DNA from: Deuterostichococcus epilithicus
Taxonomy: Eukaryota > Chlorophyta > Trebouxiophyceae > Prasiolales > Stichococcaceae
Assembly (NCBI GenBank): GCA_033439295.1
Contig: JAVTLE010000014.1
Coordinates: 2,666,001 to 2,730,000 of the forward strand
DNA length: 64,000 nucleotides
Direction: 5' to 3'
In this document: positions 26,221 through 39,200 of the stretch, piece after piece
How positions within the stretch are numbered: the stretch's first letter is position 1
Layout: every line of letters begins with the position of its first letter
Notes under the pieces: generated by a model
Told to the model about the DNA's origin: nothing
Database searches by the model: none
What the model saw: only the letters and a program-made list of their open reading frames with translations
Made by a program: the position numbers and the translations under genes

Positions 26221-26807
26221 CCCGGAAAGTGAATGCGTCCGGCAAGCCCCGCTGCGCTTGCGTGGAAGCAGGGCAATTACGGCTGCGCTGGCGCTGCGAC
26301 GGCCGCGGCGCTCACGGCGTGGTCGCCCATGCGGTGCAGGGCCGCCAAGGAGCCGGCAGACCCTGCGTTGCGGCGGGCGGGGGGGGGCTGCGAGTGGACA
26401 ATTGGTCAATTGCAGAGGGAGGACGCCCTGGAAGACTGCTTCTCTATCCTGGTGGCAAAGCATAGCTCAGTATAGCTGTTGGGCTAATTCTTTAGACATG
26501 AGAAAGGGGAATTCGCAATTTAGATTGAACCCACAAATACACACACTGAGACAAACCCACATTCCGAATCATTGCACATGCGTTGCCACTGCACCGACGT
26601 GCGACACCAAGTGCAGCACTACGTGCGTGCATCTGGACCCTCTTGATGTCCAAAACAACACTCTCACCATTCATCACTCGAGACTGCAGTTGAATGTGCT
26701 CAGATCAAACCTGGTTCGACGTTCACCACCTTTGAAGTACAGAAAGCATACAAGAGTGCTGACGTCAAGGCTCGTTCCGAACAGAACTGACAGACGACCG
26801 TGGGATC
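26221..26807. promoter_or_regulatory. Divergent promoter region (CCCH gene / kinase-phosphatase gene)
   Basis: Roughly 590 bases between two divergent start codons, with an AT-richer centre (about 26460-26760) and a run of nine or ten G near 26379. No coding evidence. Confidence 0.4.
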
Positions 26808-29800
26808 ATGGACGTGGCTGAAGCGCTTGATGCAGTCGGGCGGGCGGTCGGGCGCGGCGCATTTGCACAGGTCTGATCGACGACGATGCGCAGTCACGTT
26901 GGATGCTGAATGAAGCGCGCGGATGCATGCATGTACGCGCACCTCGAAGCGACTTTGCATGTTATGATGCCGGCACGATCTAGCTGGCTTGCATGCGCCA
27001 TACATGCACATTCGATGCAACGTGTGCCTCGCAATGCTTCGTCCCTGACGCCCATCTGCAGGCCCGGGACATCGGAAACACAGCCAGCATACCTCTCGGC
27101 ATCAGCAGCTCCGACGTCCGGCTGGAGGCACTGCTGCATGAAACGCCGCACAGCGCCGTTCACAAGGTTCGATGCAGCATTGCATCCATAAGCAGAAACC
27201 TTCTCGATTCCCAGCCAACGTCTGTGTGCATGCTGCAACGTCTGTGGCTCTGCATGGCACCACGTGCAGGGCGCTTGACATTGCAGGGGCGCTACCAGCA
27301 TCAGGCTGTGGCGGTCAAGCGCTGCAAGATCGGCAAGGCGGGCGAACTGCTAAGCTTCAGGCAGGAGGTGATACTGGTTTCGCGCCTGCACCACCCAGGA
27401 GTCGTGCGTCTCCTCGCCGTCAAGGCGCTGCCGCCAGGTGCCACCGCGACCAGCCCGGCACACTCAAGCATCTTGCCGTGCTGCAAGCCGGACCCGCCCC
27501 GAGAGTCTTGCTCCATCAGCAGGAACCTATGCATTTATGAAGGCCTGCATGACACACGAAGGGCTGCAGGATTGGCACCTGCTGAACCCTGCACGACTCT
27601 CCTCACCCCTTGTGCGTGCGCAGACTACCTGATGGTGGTGCCGCTGGAGGCGGGCAACCTGTACGACGCCATTCACGAGCGCGGCTGGCGGCCCGGCACC
27701 GCCGAGGTCGTCCGCCTGGCGCTGCAGCTGGCCGAGGCCTGCGCCCATGTGCACAGCGCAGGTGCGGTGTGCCCAGCCGGTGGCATCCGATTGCCCTGCC
27801 TGGCGCCTTGCCCCCGATGCATCACAAGCCTGAGCTCTTCTGGACGCTTCCACTGTATGCGAGCCTCCTGCGCACTCAAGAAGCGATCTGGCAAGGCAGT
27901 TGCTGAGCACTGCGTCCCTGGTAGAGTACGATTATCACGATTCGGAGAGCAGAGTCTGCTTGTGGCAGGCATTGTGCACCGCGACATCAAGCCCGCCAAC
28001 GTCCTGCTGGGCGCCGACGGGACCACCAAACTCACCGATTTTGGCATCGCGGAGCTGGCCACCACGCTGGAGGCCGACTCCGCCAACAACACCATGCACA
28101 ACCGTGGCAGCAAGCCGACCGGCGGCTTCCACAAGAGGCGCGCTTATCGGTGTTTGGCTGAGGCACCTGGCGCCGATGAAATTTCCCAGCCCAGCTTGTT
28201 CGTGGCTGATGTCCAGCTGAAACGCTTTGACCTGCCATAGCAATGGGAACCCTACGGGTTCGTTCTTAGGCTTCTCATATTTGGTGAGCGAAGACCCTGG
28301 CGCAGGTGCCTCCGTTTGTGCACTGTGCAGCATGGTGGGCAGCCAAAATACCTCCACTTTCACAACATCTCTCCCGGCCACATGCCACAGCTGCTGATCC
28401 TCGCAGCTTCTTCCATGCGCTGCAGGAACATGGTGGGCACCCTGGAGTACATGGCGCCAGAGGTGCTGCTGAAGCAGCCTGGCAGCTTTGCGTCGGACGT
28501 GTACGCCTTTGGCGTCACCGTCAACGAGCTGGCTACCGGGGTGTTCCCCTTCTCTGACTGCACGCGCGACAACCCGAAAGCGCACACCATCCTGGACATG
28601 GGCTACGGCAGGTGTGCCACCCCTCATTCCTGAAAGCATGTGGCTGCCGAAGCTGCTGCCTGTCTGCGAACTCCGCGTGCATGCTTGAGGACGGGCAGGG
28701 ATTTGCTTTGGCTGTTATGCCCTGCGAGTGAAAGGGTGACTGCGATGTGGCAGCGCAATCTGAAATGGTGACCCGGGTCACTTGCCAGCCCGGCAACACT
28801 GATTCGTCATCTGATCAGCACCCCATCTGATCAGCAGGTTTTTCGACCTGCAGACAAGAGTTGGCTGCGGCAGTGGTGGGCGAGGGGCTGCGACCGCTGC
28901 AGACTGAAGGGTTGCCAGCCGACCTACAGAAGCTGCTGGACTCATGCTGGGCTGCTGACCCGCAGCAGCGGCCATCCTTTGACCGTGTCGCGGCAGAGCT
29001 CAGGCGCATTCAGGTCCGCCTTCATTGTGCGCTGCTGACTGATTGAAGCTGCCGGAGCTTGCCAACTCATGCATTACATTTCAGGATCTGGGCTTAATGT
29101 GACGCAGGCAGGCCTTCAGAACTTCCAGCGGCCTCTGCAGAATGGCAGGCTCGAGCAGCACGCGCAGCCGCAACAGCAGCAGCACTCGTCGCAGCCGCCG
29201 CAGGTAGCCTCGAGGAGCAGCGGCAGGCAACTGACAGAAGCAAGTGCAGCAGTGTCGCAGAATGGCAGGAGCAGTCCCTGGGAGCAGCCTCGCTGGGCAG
29301 TCGCTGATGACGTGCGCAGCAGCAACAGCAGCACGCAGGTGTGTGCCTACCTTCAAGTGCTGCCCTTACTGCTCAGCATGCCGACAAACATCTAGCGGAC
29401 TTGCAGAGTCGCGGTCAGCACACTTGCCAACAACGCGGTCTTCACCTACCATCTTCAGGAAGCAGCGCGCAAAAGACCAGCCACTCGCTTTTGTTAGTGT
29501 CTCTTGGCCAGAGCCTACTGCATCAGTCCTGGAGGTCTGCAATGTTGCACAGGTGTCTGCCGGCGTGTACGAGACCGCTGGCCGGCGCGGGGAGGACTGC
29601 ATGGAGGATCGCCATATCGTCAGCACAGGGCTGGGCGCCGATGGGCGCGGCGCCCTGCTGGGCGTGTTTGATGGCCACCGCGGGCCGCAGGTGAGCAGTC
29701 GTGCCCCACAGTGCAGGAACGTAGGCAGTGCTACTGGCCCCGGCACCACTGGCTGTGGACTGCGCTCATCAGATGTTGAGCAGGACGCTTGCCACACGAC

Positions 29801-31374
29801 AGGCAGCTGTCTCGATGGGAGGGCGAGGCTATCGGCAGACCGCAGCCGTACTGCAGACGCCAACAAAGGGTGACAGTCCAGGATCTGTTCAGCATGTTGC
29901 GGCACAGCTTCAAACAGAGTGTCCCAAGCGGCGTGTCGTGACCTTTGATTCTGCACGCAGGCCGCAGAGTACATGCGGCAGCACTTCGAGCCGGCGCTGC
30001 TGCGGCACTGGGGTAGCTCAGGGTCTGCGGCCGAAGCGCTGGCCGCGGCGTTTGTAGAGGTGGACGCCGCATTCCGGGAATGGCACGCGGGCGTCACCGG
30101 TGAGCGGCAGCTCTGCTACCTGCTCGTCGACACAGATGCCTGCTTACCTGCAGCACCACTGATTGCTGCTTGTCTATCTCCGATTTTCAAGCATTCGAGC
30201 ACTGCCTGTCAACCCTGTCTGGAACAAACCTCCTCCTTCCACAAGGCTGATTGCCTGCTTGGCTCATCGGACTGGACGATGCTGACTGCAGGGTCGCAGC
30301 AATGGGCGGGCTGCACCGCAATCGTGTCGCTGCTGTGGGGCGACCGGCTGTACGTCGCCAACGCGGGGGACTGCCGTGCGGTGCTGTGCCGCGGCGGCGC
30401 CGCGGTGCCAGCATCGCGGGACCACACGGCGGACCTGGACTCCGAGCGGCAGCGGGTTCTGGATGCCGGTGGCACAGCACAGCGGCTGCGCGGCACCTGG
30501 CGAGTGGGCGCCGTCGGACTGCAGGTCACCAGGTGAGCCTTCTGCAAGTTCAGTGTTCAGTGTTTTCGCCTCCAGGGTCCTGCATCGAGATGCCATCCCC
30601 ACAGGCGCCTGCCCGCATAGGTGGCAGACTGTGAGCAACTTGGCAGAACAAGCAGGTGCAGTGCCATTCCTGACGGTGGCTTGCCGTTATCCACAGACCT
30701 GACCATGTTCTAGGTCACCAAAGGTCGTCGCTGTGCCACCTCTGAATGCAACATCAGCGAACCTGAGGCATTCCGTGAGACCACATGCCTTGGTGGCGGG
30801 CACAGGTCCATCGGCGACGCGGACCTGAAGGACGTGGGTGTGACGGCGGAGCCGGAGGTGACGGAGTTTCAGCTCCAAGGCGATGACGCTTTCCTCATCC
30901 TGGCATCCGATGGCCTGTGGGACGTGGTGTCCAACCACGACGCCATCGGCTTGGTGCACGATACCGTCAAGCAGCCCACCATGTGCGCCCAAAGGTGAGC
31001 CCAGTAATCGTTGCCCCCCCCCTTCCCCCCTCCTGGTGCATGGTTTGTTGATGTTGTCGTCTTGTTCACTGACGGCACCTTTTGGTCGGGACTGGATGAT
31101 CCCATGGCGCTGATATCGCTGACGTGATTTGCGCATTCCCCATGACTCGAAAGGGGAGGAGTCCTGCAATTCGCCGCCTTCATCTGAGCACAGGCTCGTG
31201 CCTTGCAGGCTGGCAACTGAAGCGCTGACGCGTGGCAGCAAGGACAACATCACCGTCGTGGTGGCGTTCCTGCAGCCCGTGCAATCCCTGGAGCTCATCT
31301 TCTCGGGGGGTCAGGCCAAGTACACGGCCACCAAGACGCACTATGGCTCCCGCAATGGCACCCGTGACAGCTGA
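26808..31374 (+). CDS. Protein kinase fused to PP2C-type phosphatase
   Basis: One protein carries an N-terminal Ser/Thr kinase and a C-terminal PP2C domain, the arrangement of plant 'protein kinase and PP2C-like domain-containing protein'. The first exon (26808-26870) gives [21 protein letters not shown], including the glycine loop. Kinase motifs: VAVKRCKIG (catalytic Lys, about 27307), [24 protein letters not shown] (about 27970-28010), [20 protein letters not shown] (about 28437), [16 protein letters not shown], and [19 protein letters not shown] (about 28950-29015). A Gln/Ser-rich linker spans about 29090-29340. PP2C motifs: [12 protein letters not shown] (about 29583), GVFDGHRG (about 29662), [24 protein letters not shown] (about 30312), [14 protein letters not shown] (about 30895) and [13 protein letters not shown] (about 31235), stop at 31374. 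Key catalytic and metal residues are present in both domains; DGHRG replaces the usual DGHGG. Confidence 0.93.
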
Positions 31375-31558
31375 TGTGAACATGAATTCGGTTTACAGCG
31401 GGCAACCACTGTAGACGGTCATCATTTGATACCCACTACTGTCCTCGCAACAATCGAGAGCAACTCCATTTGATACCCACAGAAGCTTGACACCCGAAGG
31501 TCAGATTTCTGCAAGTCACAATCTGCTTGTCTGAAACTCTCCCACAGTTGCTTTTGCA

Positions 31559-33168
31559 TCAGTCGGCCACATCCAGCACCGCTTCCATAATGGTGTGCGC
31601 CTGTGCCTCCACCACAGCAGCCGAGCAGTTGCACATCCGTTCCAATCGGCCCAACAGCGGAATGGCTGGAACCTCATCTAGGGGCAACTGCATCCATGGT
31701 GGGCGCCGTCACCAGCGCAGACGCATGATGTCAGCATCATCCGAAATCAGTAGTAGGCATCCAGCCAGCAAGTGGCCTCAGCAGCACAACACAAAGTGAC
31801 ATTCGCACTGACAGGTGCAATGGAAGCAGCATGCCGATACCTGGATCATCCATGTTACAGCGATGATGCCCGCGGCCATCAGCTTGCCACCGGCCATCAG
31901 ACAGCCGCCAAACTCCCCGCTAGCCAGCAGCACATCGCAGACGCTCAGGGCGGTCGATATCTCCACGAATGCGGCATACTCTGGCAAGCCCTGCCGCATG
32001 CAGCCCGAGGCCGAATCGTTGCGAGCAGTAACGTGTGTTCCCACACTTCAGTGCGTATAGGCGCCGTCATGTTCAATAGGTGCACCTGCATTCTGCTGCC
32101 GCAAACAGAGACATGCACCTGCAGCAGTGGGCTGCTGTGAAACTGCTCCAGGTAATCGGTGACGAGGGGCTGGCTATCGTCCAGGCACAACTGCTCCAGC
32201 AGCATGGCTTTGGTCCTCAGCAGCTCCTACAGCGGCACTGCAGGTCTGACACCACATCCGCACAGACAATAATGTCCACTGCTTTCGTTCGTCAGACAAG
32301 CTGTGCATTTGCAGTCGCCATCAGCAGGCCGGCTGTTGAGAGGCAAACCTGCTCTGAGGGCCGGGCAATTACGTTAGCGGCGTTGGCTGTGTCAATCGCG
32401 CTCAGCACAATCTGCAGCACATGCTCTTCCTCTGCCTCCGGCCTGCATCTGTCTGAACATGGCAACAATATCTTAGTTTGCGCATGATGTCGTCAGCATG
32501 CTTGCCAGACCTTTGCATCAAACTGTCACAGGTGCCGCACACGAGATGAACCTCGAGCACTATGATTAGCTGTGCGGCAATCACCTAATGCGCACAGGAT
32601 GCAAGCTGCGCTCATGAGGAGCAGAGGCGTCGCTTCTCTGCCAGGAGGTACAGGCTGAAGCCCAGAAGCTGGGTCCTGAAGCAGCGCCAGCGCCTCGTCA
32701 AACAGCGCCAGGCTGCGGTGTCACAATTTCGAGGGAAGGATCATGGAGGGAGCTGTCCACAGGATGGTCTTTGTCATGCGAGGCGTGAAGGAAGGGATGG
32801 GCCAGCAGAGTAAAGCCGTCAAAGTCAGCCCTGCGACATGAGCGGCACACCTGCAACATTCAAAAACCCAATTTTCCTGGACGACCTTGCCTGTAGTGCT
32901 TGATCTGGGCTTCAAGGCGCAGGCTGCAGTTGCACATGAACAGCAGCCGCTGCCATGCCTGCGCCACAAGCGCGCTCCCATTGCCTCCGCCTGCTTCTGC
33001 AAAAGCACGCTCGGGGAGACTCCGAGCGCTGTTGTTACTGCCGCTGTCGTCGCTTGCAGAACCCTGGTGCATCGTAGTTCCAACTCTGTTGCGCTGCCAC
33101 GTAAAGTTTCTGCGATGGGCAGTTGATTCCGCCAAGGCTTCCGTCGGCGGGAAAGCTGATGATGGCAA
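31559..33168 (-). CDS. Unrecognised helical protein
   Basis: Several minus-strand stretches look like exons, but I cannot name the family. In order: LVAQAWQRLLFMCNCSLRLEA (about 32890-32970), CRRADFDGFTLLAHPFL (about 32780-32850), SLALFDEALALLQDPASG with TPLLLMSAACILCAL (about 32590-32715), HVLQIVLSAIDTANAANVIA (about 32350-32430), ELLRTKAMLLEQLCLDDSQP to EQFHSSPLLQ followed by a gt donor (about 32130-32230), LPEYAAFVEISTALSVCDVL and GGCLMAGGKLMAAGIIA (about 31870-32000), and the last exon LPLDEVPAIPLLGRLERMCN to HTIMEAVLDVAD, stop at 31559. The repeating Leu/Ala helices suggest a HEAT-like or scaffold protein. The start is unknown and may lie nearer 33350. Confidence 0.5.
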
Positions 33169-34019
33169 AGCGCGGGTCCCGATGGCGGGTCAAGTGACCA
33201 GCACTGCAGCACAGGACATATCTCTCGAGTTCTAGCTGTCTCGGGCAAAGCGCAAAGCGTGATTAATCGTGGGTCTTCCGCCCTGCAGCAGTGAGCTGGA
33301 TGACTAAATCGGTCGAAATGCGACAAGACATGGTCAGAAGGGCCCATTCAGACATGTCCGATATCGGGTCGCATCTCTGCGCCGCCGCACTGAACGCACT
33401 GGACGCTGCCGTGGAGGCCTGGCTGGGTCACCAGTTGGATGTCACTGTGATCCTTTGAAATCCTAGAGATCCCTCAATCGACCACCTTGTCGCGATTTTC
33501 AAGGTGCAGTGTAAAACAACGGGAAGAGGAATTGAAAGCATCTGAAAGTTGCGCTTCGGGCATCAGACCAACGATCGATTGGCTGATATCAAAAAGCTTT
33601 GCTGGCGTCAGCGCGCCACGTCAAAAATTGGCACCAAAAACATGGCAAGAAGGACCCGAGCTTACGGCTGACGGCACATGCAGGTGGCATGGTGAGCTAT
33701 AACTTCTGTGCTCCCTGTGAAACCAAGCCGCATGTATTCGAAACGCGCGCATGCTACCAGAAGATTAGCGCCGACGCTGAAGCATAGTGGTGCCGCTTTC
33801 GCAGGAGTCCACACCAGCGAGAAATGTATGCGTGACTGCGTTGGCCTTGATCGCTGTCGTGTGGCTCCTCATTAATGCACTCTCCAGTGGAGGCAATGGT
33901 CACCAGGTGCGGAGTCACGAGATGTGCCAATGCGGTTTCTAATCGTGCACCACGGTAATGTGCAGAGGAAGCCGCGAGAAAACGAACTGTGAACTTTGCG
34001 CAGCGTCCGCCAACGTGCC
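33169..34019. other. Stretch without a supported gene
   Basis: About 850 bases. It could hold the first exon of the minus-strand helical protein and the promoter or early exons of the methyltransferase. A short plus-strand frame at about 33354-33459 (MSDIGSHLCAAALNALDAAV) has a coding-like look but no partner exon that I could join to it. Confidence 0.35.
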
Positions 34020-35860
34020 ATGGCGGACCTCACCGCCTCGAGGAATCGAGCAAGGGGCTGTGGGTGCATCCTGTACGATTTGACCAGGTGAGTTGTTCTT
34101 GCTCTGTAGCACGCTGCAGATAATGCCTGCTGCATACAGTGAGAGCTGTTCGATGCAGCAGAGATGCAGTCGAGATTTGAAAGGTTTTCAATCACCTTCT
34201 CTTTGGTTTGATGCAGTTGGGCAAACCCGACAGCGTGGCGGTGATTCCTGCAACACCGCTCACAGACAGCCTGGACGACTTTCTGGTCGAGCTGAAGAGC
34301 ATCTTCGACGAAAACCAAATCTCGCAACGGCCGGTGGAGTTTGTGTTCTCGTCCAACACGAGCATAGCGTACCCGCTGTGCCAGGGCCAGGTGGGTGAGA
34401 GCAAGGTCATGTAGGCTGCGCCTGGGAGGAGGGCCCGTGCATGTTTGCGCTTGGCGCCCTGCGGTCACGCTGCGGCACCCTGCAGCTTCTTCGAGTCCTC
34501 GCTCTGAACCTGCAGTGGCTGGAATTTGGAGTCGCGGGTGGCGCAACCACCACCTGGATGGCAAAGTACCGGGAGGCGGTGTGCGGCGCTTACCCCAACG
34601 GCTTCGCTGGCGTCGTCGGCTTTGACACCTTCACGGTGAGTGGCCATTTGCAGGCCTGTCGAAGGCCCTCTGCCAAGCGCCACATGCACCTTGTGCGCCT
34701 GATCTGGCTCGATCAGACCCACCCACGAGCAGGTCATGGATGCGGCATCGCAACTGACCTGCGCCGCTTGCACGGCACCGCAGGGCTTGCCGGAAGCGTG
34801 GGGGCCCTTCGGCCAGGGGCACTTCAATCTGAAAGGCAAGCTGCCACCGGTGCCGTCAAATGCTCGGCTTGTGAAGGTGCGCACATCCATGCTTGGGCGT
34901 CTTGTCGGGCCTGCTGTCTCTGTGTTCCGGAGGACTGATCAGCGCGCTGGCTGTTTGCTGGGCCCCAAACGCACCCCAAACGCACCGGCGCCGCAACCCG
35001 CCACGTGCACGGGCCGGTTCGGTGCCCACAGGGGCTGTTCAACGAGTCGTTGCCGCCCTTTCTGGAGGAGCTGGACCGCAGCAGTGAAGGGAAACCGCCG
35101 CTGCACAGCAGGGTCACCTACCTGCACATCGACTGCGACCTGGTGCGGCCAATCCGCCAGACGCGCATCCGCGCCGGACGCGCTCCTTGCGCATGCGTCT
35201 GCACAGATGGACGCGGCCCCGCGCGGGCCGCTGCACACCGGGTGGCGCTGTTCGATGACGCGACTGGTGCTGAGTTTCATCGAATGGCTGCCGCAGTACG
35301 TTGGTGCTCGAGATGCGCTGGCTCTGCTCAGCAGCCGGATACACCCCGGCGCAATCCTCGTGTTCGACGACCTGCTCCACTACCCCACGTACAGGTCGGT
35401 GGGACCTGTGGTGTGTGAAACTCTTGCATGCGAGCCCGTGCTGCTGCTGGTCCCTGACGCGCTGCCCCGCTTCCACGCCTTTCAGTTGTTGCATGTTGTG
35501 CAGGGAGCATGAAGTGTTGGCGCTGTGGGAGTGGCTCCATGCCAGCCAGCGCAGACTGCAAGTCATCGGTGAGACGTGGCCGGCGCCTCGAGTGGTGCGT
35601 TGGCCTGCGACTTGTGCGCCTGATGACTGGATTACGCGGCATTTTTCTGCTCATGATGCAGGCATGTTCGGGCCACTGACCGAGCGAGCTGACGCAGTGG
35701 AGCTCAATCCAAAGGGGGACTTGGGTGAGTCTCATTTACCTCGTCAAGCTGTCCAGACTGCACGCTTGAAAGCATGTGTGGCATTCCTTGACAAAACCCT
35801 GACACACCTGAGGCATTTGCAGGCTATTTCCGGCAGTCCGTCGCCTTTGTCGTGTTGTGA
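34020..35860 (+). CDS. TylF-like class I methyltransferase
   Basis: SAM-dependent methyltransferase of the macrocin O-methyltransferase (TylF) and Methyltransf_24 type. Exons: DSVAVIPATPLTDSLDDFLV (about 34225-34390), WLEFGVAGGATTTWMAKYRE (SAM-binding E-x-G-x-x-x-G motif, about 34518-34580), GFAGVVGFDTFT then GLPEAWGPFGQGHFNLKGKL (about 34605-34875), GLFNESLPPFLEELDR with VTYLHIDCDL (about 35030-35145), ALLSSRIHPGAILVFDDLLHYP (about 35320-35390), HEVLALWEWLHASQRRLQVI, FGPLTERADAVELNPKGDL, and the last short exon YFRQSVAFVVL with stop at 35858-35860. The D-x-D in HIDCDL and the FDD motif are typical metal and substrate-site residues of this family. Substrate unknown. The start at 34020 (MADLTASRNRARG) does not join cleanly in phase to the next exon and is uncertain. 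Confidence 0.78.
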
Positions 35861-36210
35861 TTGCTGGTGGATGACGCTGGTAAGATGCTGCGACCGATTT
35901 GGATGTTTCCAGTTGGTAGATGGACATAAAACCAGGTTGGCACATTCGTGACTCTGCCCAAATTGTTGCTTGTTGCAGCATTCTGAACAACAAGCTGTAG
36001 GTAGAGTTCGCCAAATCTTTTGTTTAGCCATTGTAGACCCTGAGTAGGCCGCGAACGAGCAGTTGTGAGAAGTAGGATGACATGCCGGTAACTGTTTAAC
36101 AGCTCTTACAACAGGAGCTCCAGGCAGACCAGCAAGCGTTTGCTCTTGTTGATGTCGAGCCGGCAATACTGCCGAATACATGTGATCTGGCGTCATGACC
36201 CACTGCGATG
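35861..36210. other. Convergent 3' flank, no gene seen
   Basis: About 350 bases between the methyltransferase stop and the cystathionine beta-lyase stop, less GC-rich than the neighbouring exons. Presumably two 3' UTRs. Confidence 0.45.
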
Positions 36211-39200
36211 TCAGCTGCCGCGCAGTGCCGCGAGCTCGGACTGCAGCTGCCTGACCTGCGCCCGCAGCGCGGCGGCATCCGCGGCGGCGCCCCGGGAGGC
36301 GTCCTGCGGCGAGGGTATCCTCCGCCCCGCGTGCATTCCCACCTTCTCCATCGCCTTCTCCATGGCCTGGTGCAGGTCTGCACAGCGGGCGGAAGGATGT
36401 AGTCGGATTGCAGCGCCGTTCGCTGAGCACTGCACGGGATGCAGTCAGACACTACACCAAGTCCCAGACGGCATCAATCAGGCCTGAGGGCTGCTCAAGA
36501 AGAAGGACGAGGAGACGCTGAGAATTGTTTGACCGGAATGACGCAGGCGCAGCATGTGTGCACCTGCTAGCAGGTCGTCCACGTCCTCGATGCCGGCGGA
36601 TATCCGCACCAGGTCGTCCGGCAGGCCCCGCGCCGCCCGCACCTGCGCACACGCATGGCGGCTGCAGCTGCAGGCGTGCTGTTCTGCTGCTGTCCAAGCA
36701 CGTCCAGGCGGCAGCAACAATGCTGGAGGGAAGTTGGAAGGCCGTGCGCAGGCGCACCTCCGCTGGGATGGAGGCGTGCGACATGTAGCAGGGCAAGCTG
36801 ATGGACGAGGTGACGCTGCCGAAGCTGACCACGATCTTGTACAGCTGCGTCTCCTCCACGATGACCTTGCTCGCCTCCACGCTGCACGACAGGCGGCACA
36901 GCGTGCGTCAGCACCACGTGTTCGGCGTGCAGTGCGCGCCGCTTGAGGGCTGCGGCGTCAGAGCAGGGCCCAGCACAGTCCTGCGAGGCGTGTGGCGGCA
37001 GCAGACGCGCTGGTGCGTGCGTGCGGGAGGCTGCTCTGCTCCGGCTGCGCCTCGATGGGCACATGGCGGCATGGCAAGTTTGATGTGTCTCGACCGCAGG
37101 AGGCCCAGCCCCCAGACAGCCGTTGCACACACCTGCCGGTCTCGAAGCTGAGCAGGGAGCCGGCGCTGACGGACTGGCGCGCGTTGGTCGCAAAGCCCGG
37201 GTGGCTGGGCAGGCCCGCGTAGTTGACGCGGGTCACTAGAGGGTGGGCCTGCAGGTAGGCCGCCAGTGCTGCCGCATTGGCCGCCGCCCGCTCCATGCGC
37301 AGTCCCATCGTCTTGAGGCCCCGCAGCGCCAGCCAGCAGTCGAAGGGGCCCAGGATCGCGCCCTCCGCGTTCTGCGCGGCGCGGTCACATGCATTTCTCA
37401 AAGATACATGTAGAACCTCTTTTCCAGGTTTCGGTGCTTTGCTCCACCGCACTGGTTGGTCAGCTTCTTGCCAAAGTGGCGCTGCTGCAGCAGGCTTGGT
37501 TAAGGGTCTGCTGTTTGAACACTGCAAGAGACTTGCGAGTTGCAGTGTTCAAGCTGACTCAACACCACAACATGCGCACAGGTTTGGGCGCCTGGCACAG
37601 CGTGCGCTGACTTGAGGTGCAGACTAGATGCCACAGCACTGCAGAACCCACTTGCTGCATGCTGGGCGGGCGAGTGTCGCACCTGGGTGAAGTACACACG
37701 GTCGGCGAGGTCCCTGCCCTTGACGCTGAGGATGCCGCCGGTGAGGTCCGAGTGCCCCCCGATGAACTTGGTCATGCTGGTCATGCAGATGTCCGCGCCC
37801 AGGTCCAGCGGCCGCTGGAACACCACCGCCATGATGCTGCAAGCAGACGCAGGCGGCAAGTCCGTCAGGCCGAGTCCGTCACGACTCTCCAATGCAGTTT
37901 CGGGTCGACCTCTTGTGGCTCAGGACATGAGGCGAAGATGGGCTGCAGCGCGGCGCCGTCCCGGAGCACCCTGCCTGTGGCAAGTGACGCACTTGGTGCC
38001 CTGCGACCTAGCTGTGCCTGCTGCCGAGCTGCGTGCAACTGCGAGCCACGAAAGAGCAAGGCCCGCACCTGTTGTCCACGCAGCAGATGGCGCCGGCGGC
38101 GTGCGCTATCGCGGCGATTGCTGCAATGTCGCACACCTGCACGAGCAGGACCCACTCCACTGCAGACATCGTCCCGAGCTCGGTGCTGACACCTTGCATG
38201 CGGACCACGCCATGTGTGTTGGGGTGCTCGTCCGAACCGGAGCAGCCACAGAAGTTGCGAGCAGTGTGCGAAGGAGGCGGATGTCAACCCGGCGCGGACC
38301 TGCATGCGGGGGTTGGTGGGCGACTCCACCATCACCAGCGCGGTCTTGCCCGGCTGCACCGCCGCTGACACATTCCTGCAGCAGCGGCGCGCGAGGCAGG
38401 TCACCACATGCGCCACGTGGGCATGCCACTGCGCCCTGCATGCTGAGGAGCATTGTTCCGCAGCCGCGGCACGGCACGATGCGGCCACGCCACGGTGTGC
38501 ATGCCTCAAAGGGGGACAAGGTGCAGGCTGCCGCTCCCCAACGAGGCAAAGTGAGGCTGGGAGGCATGGTTGCCGTTCGCTCTCCCGACCTGGGGTCCGT
38601 CATGTCGATGTTGGAGACCTCCAGGCCCAGGCCGGGGGCGACGCGCTGCAGCAGGCGGGAGGTGCCGCCATACAGGTCGTCGCCAGCGATGATGTGCTGC
38701 CCCGCGCGCGCCAGCCGCACCACCGCGCCCAGCGCCGCCATGCCGCTGGCAAAGGCGAACGCACGGTCGCCGCCCTGTGCCGCATGGGGGCACCGGCAGC
38801 CGGGGTGTCAGGGAAGGGGCGCAGCGCCGTCGAAGCAGCACGGATATGACAGACGAAGGAGATGGTGAGCGGCTAATTCAACATGAGACCGTGGTGCTTC
38901 ACACATGGCAGCCGTGTGCCGCAGTTGCACCGGCCGCGCTGGCACGAGCAGGGCGCCGTCACCAACGCAACGTGTGCTCATCCAGCCTCCACCACACCAG
39001 TGCCCAGGTGTGCGACCAACAAGCGCTCAGCAGGCCTTCGAGCGACTTCACGCGCAGCAATCAAAGCTCCAGATTCAGGCCAGCAACCGTGTGCACCTCC
39101 AGCTCAGCGATTTGCGACTCTAGCTGCGTGCGCGTCGGGTTGCCAGAGCGGGTGTAGTCGTAGGGGCCGCCGACCGTGGCGCCTGGCTGCCCGAAGGTGG

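Noticed and set aside
37612-38868. 418-codon plus-strand frame
   Set aside because: It is the antisense shadow of the cystathionine beta-lyase exons, whose family match on the minus strand is unambiguous.
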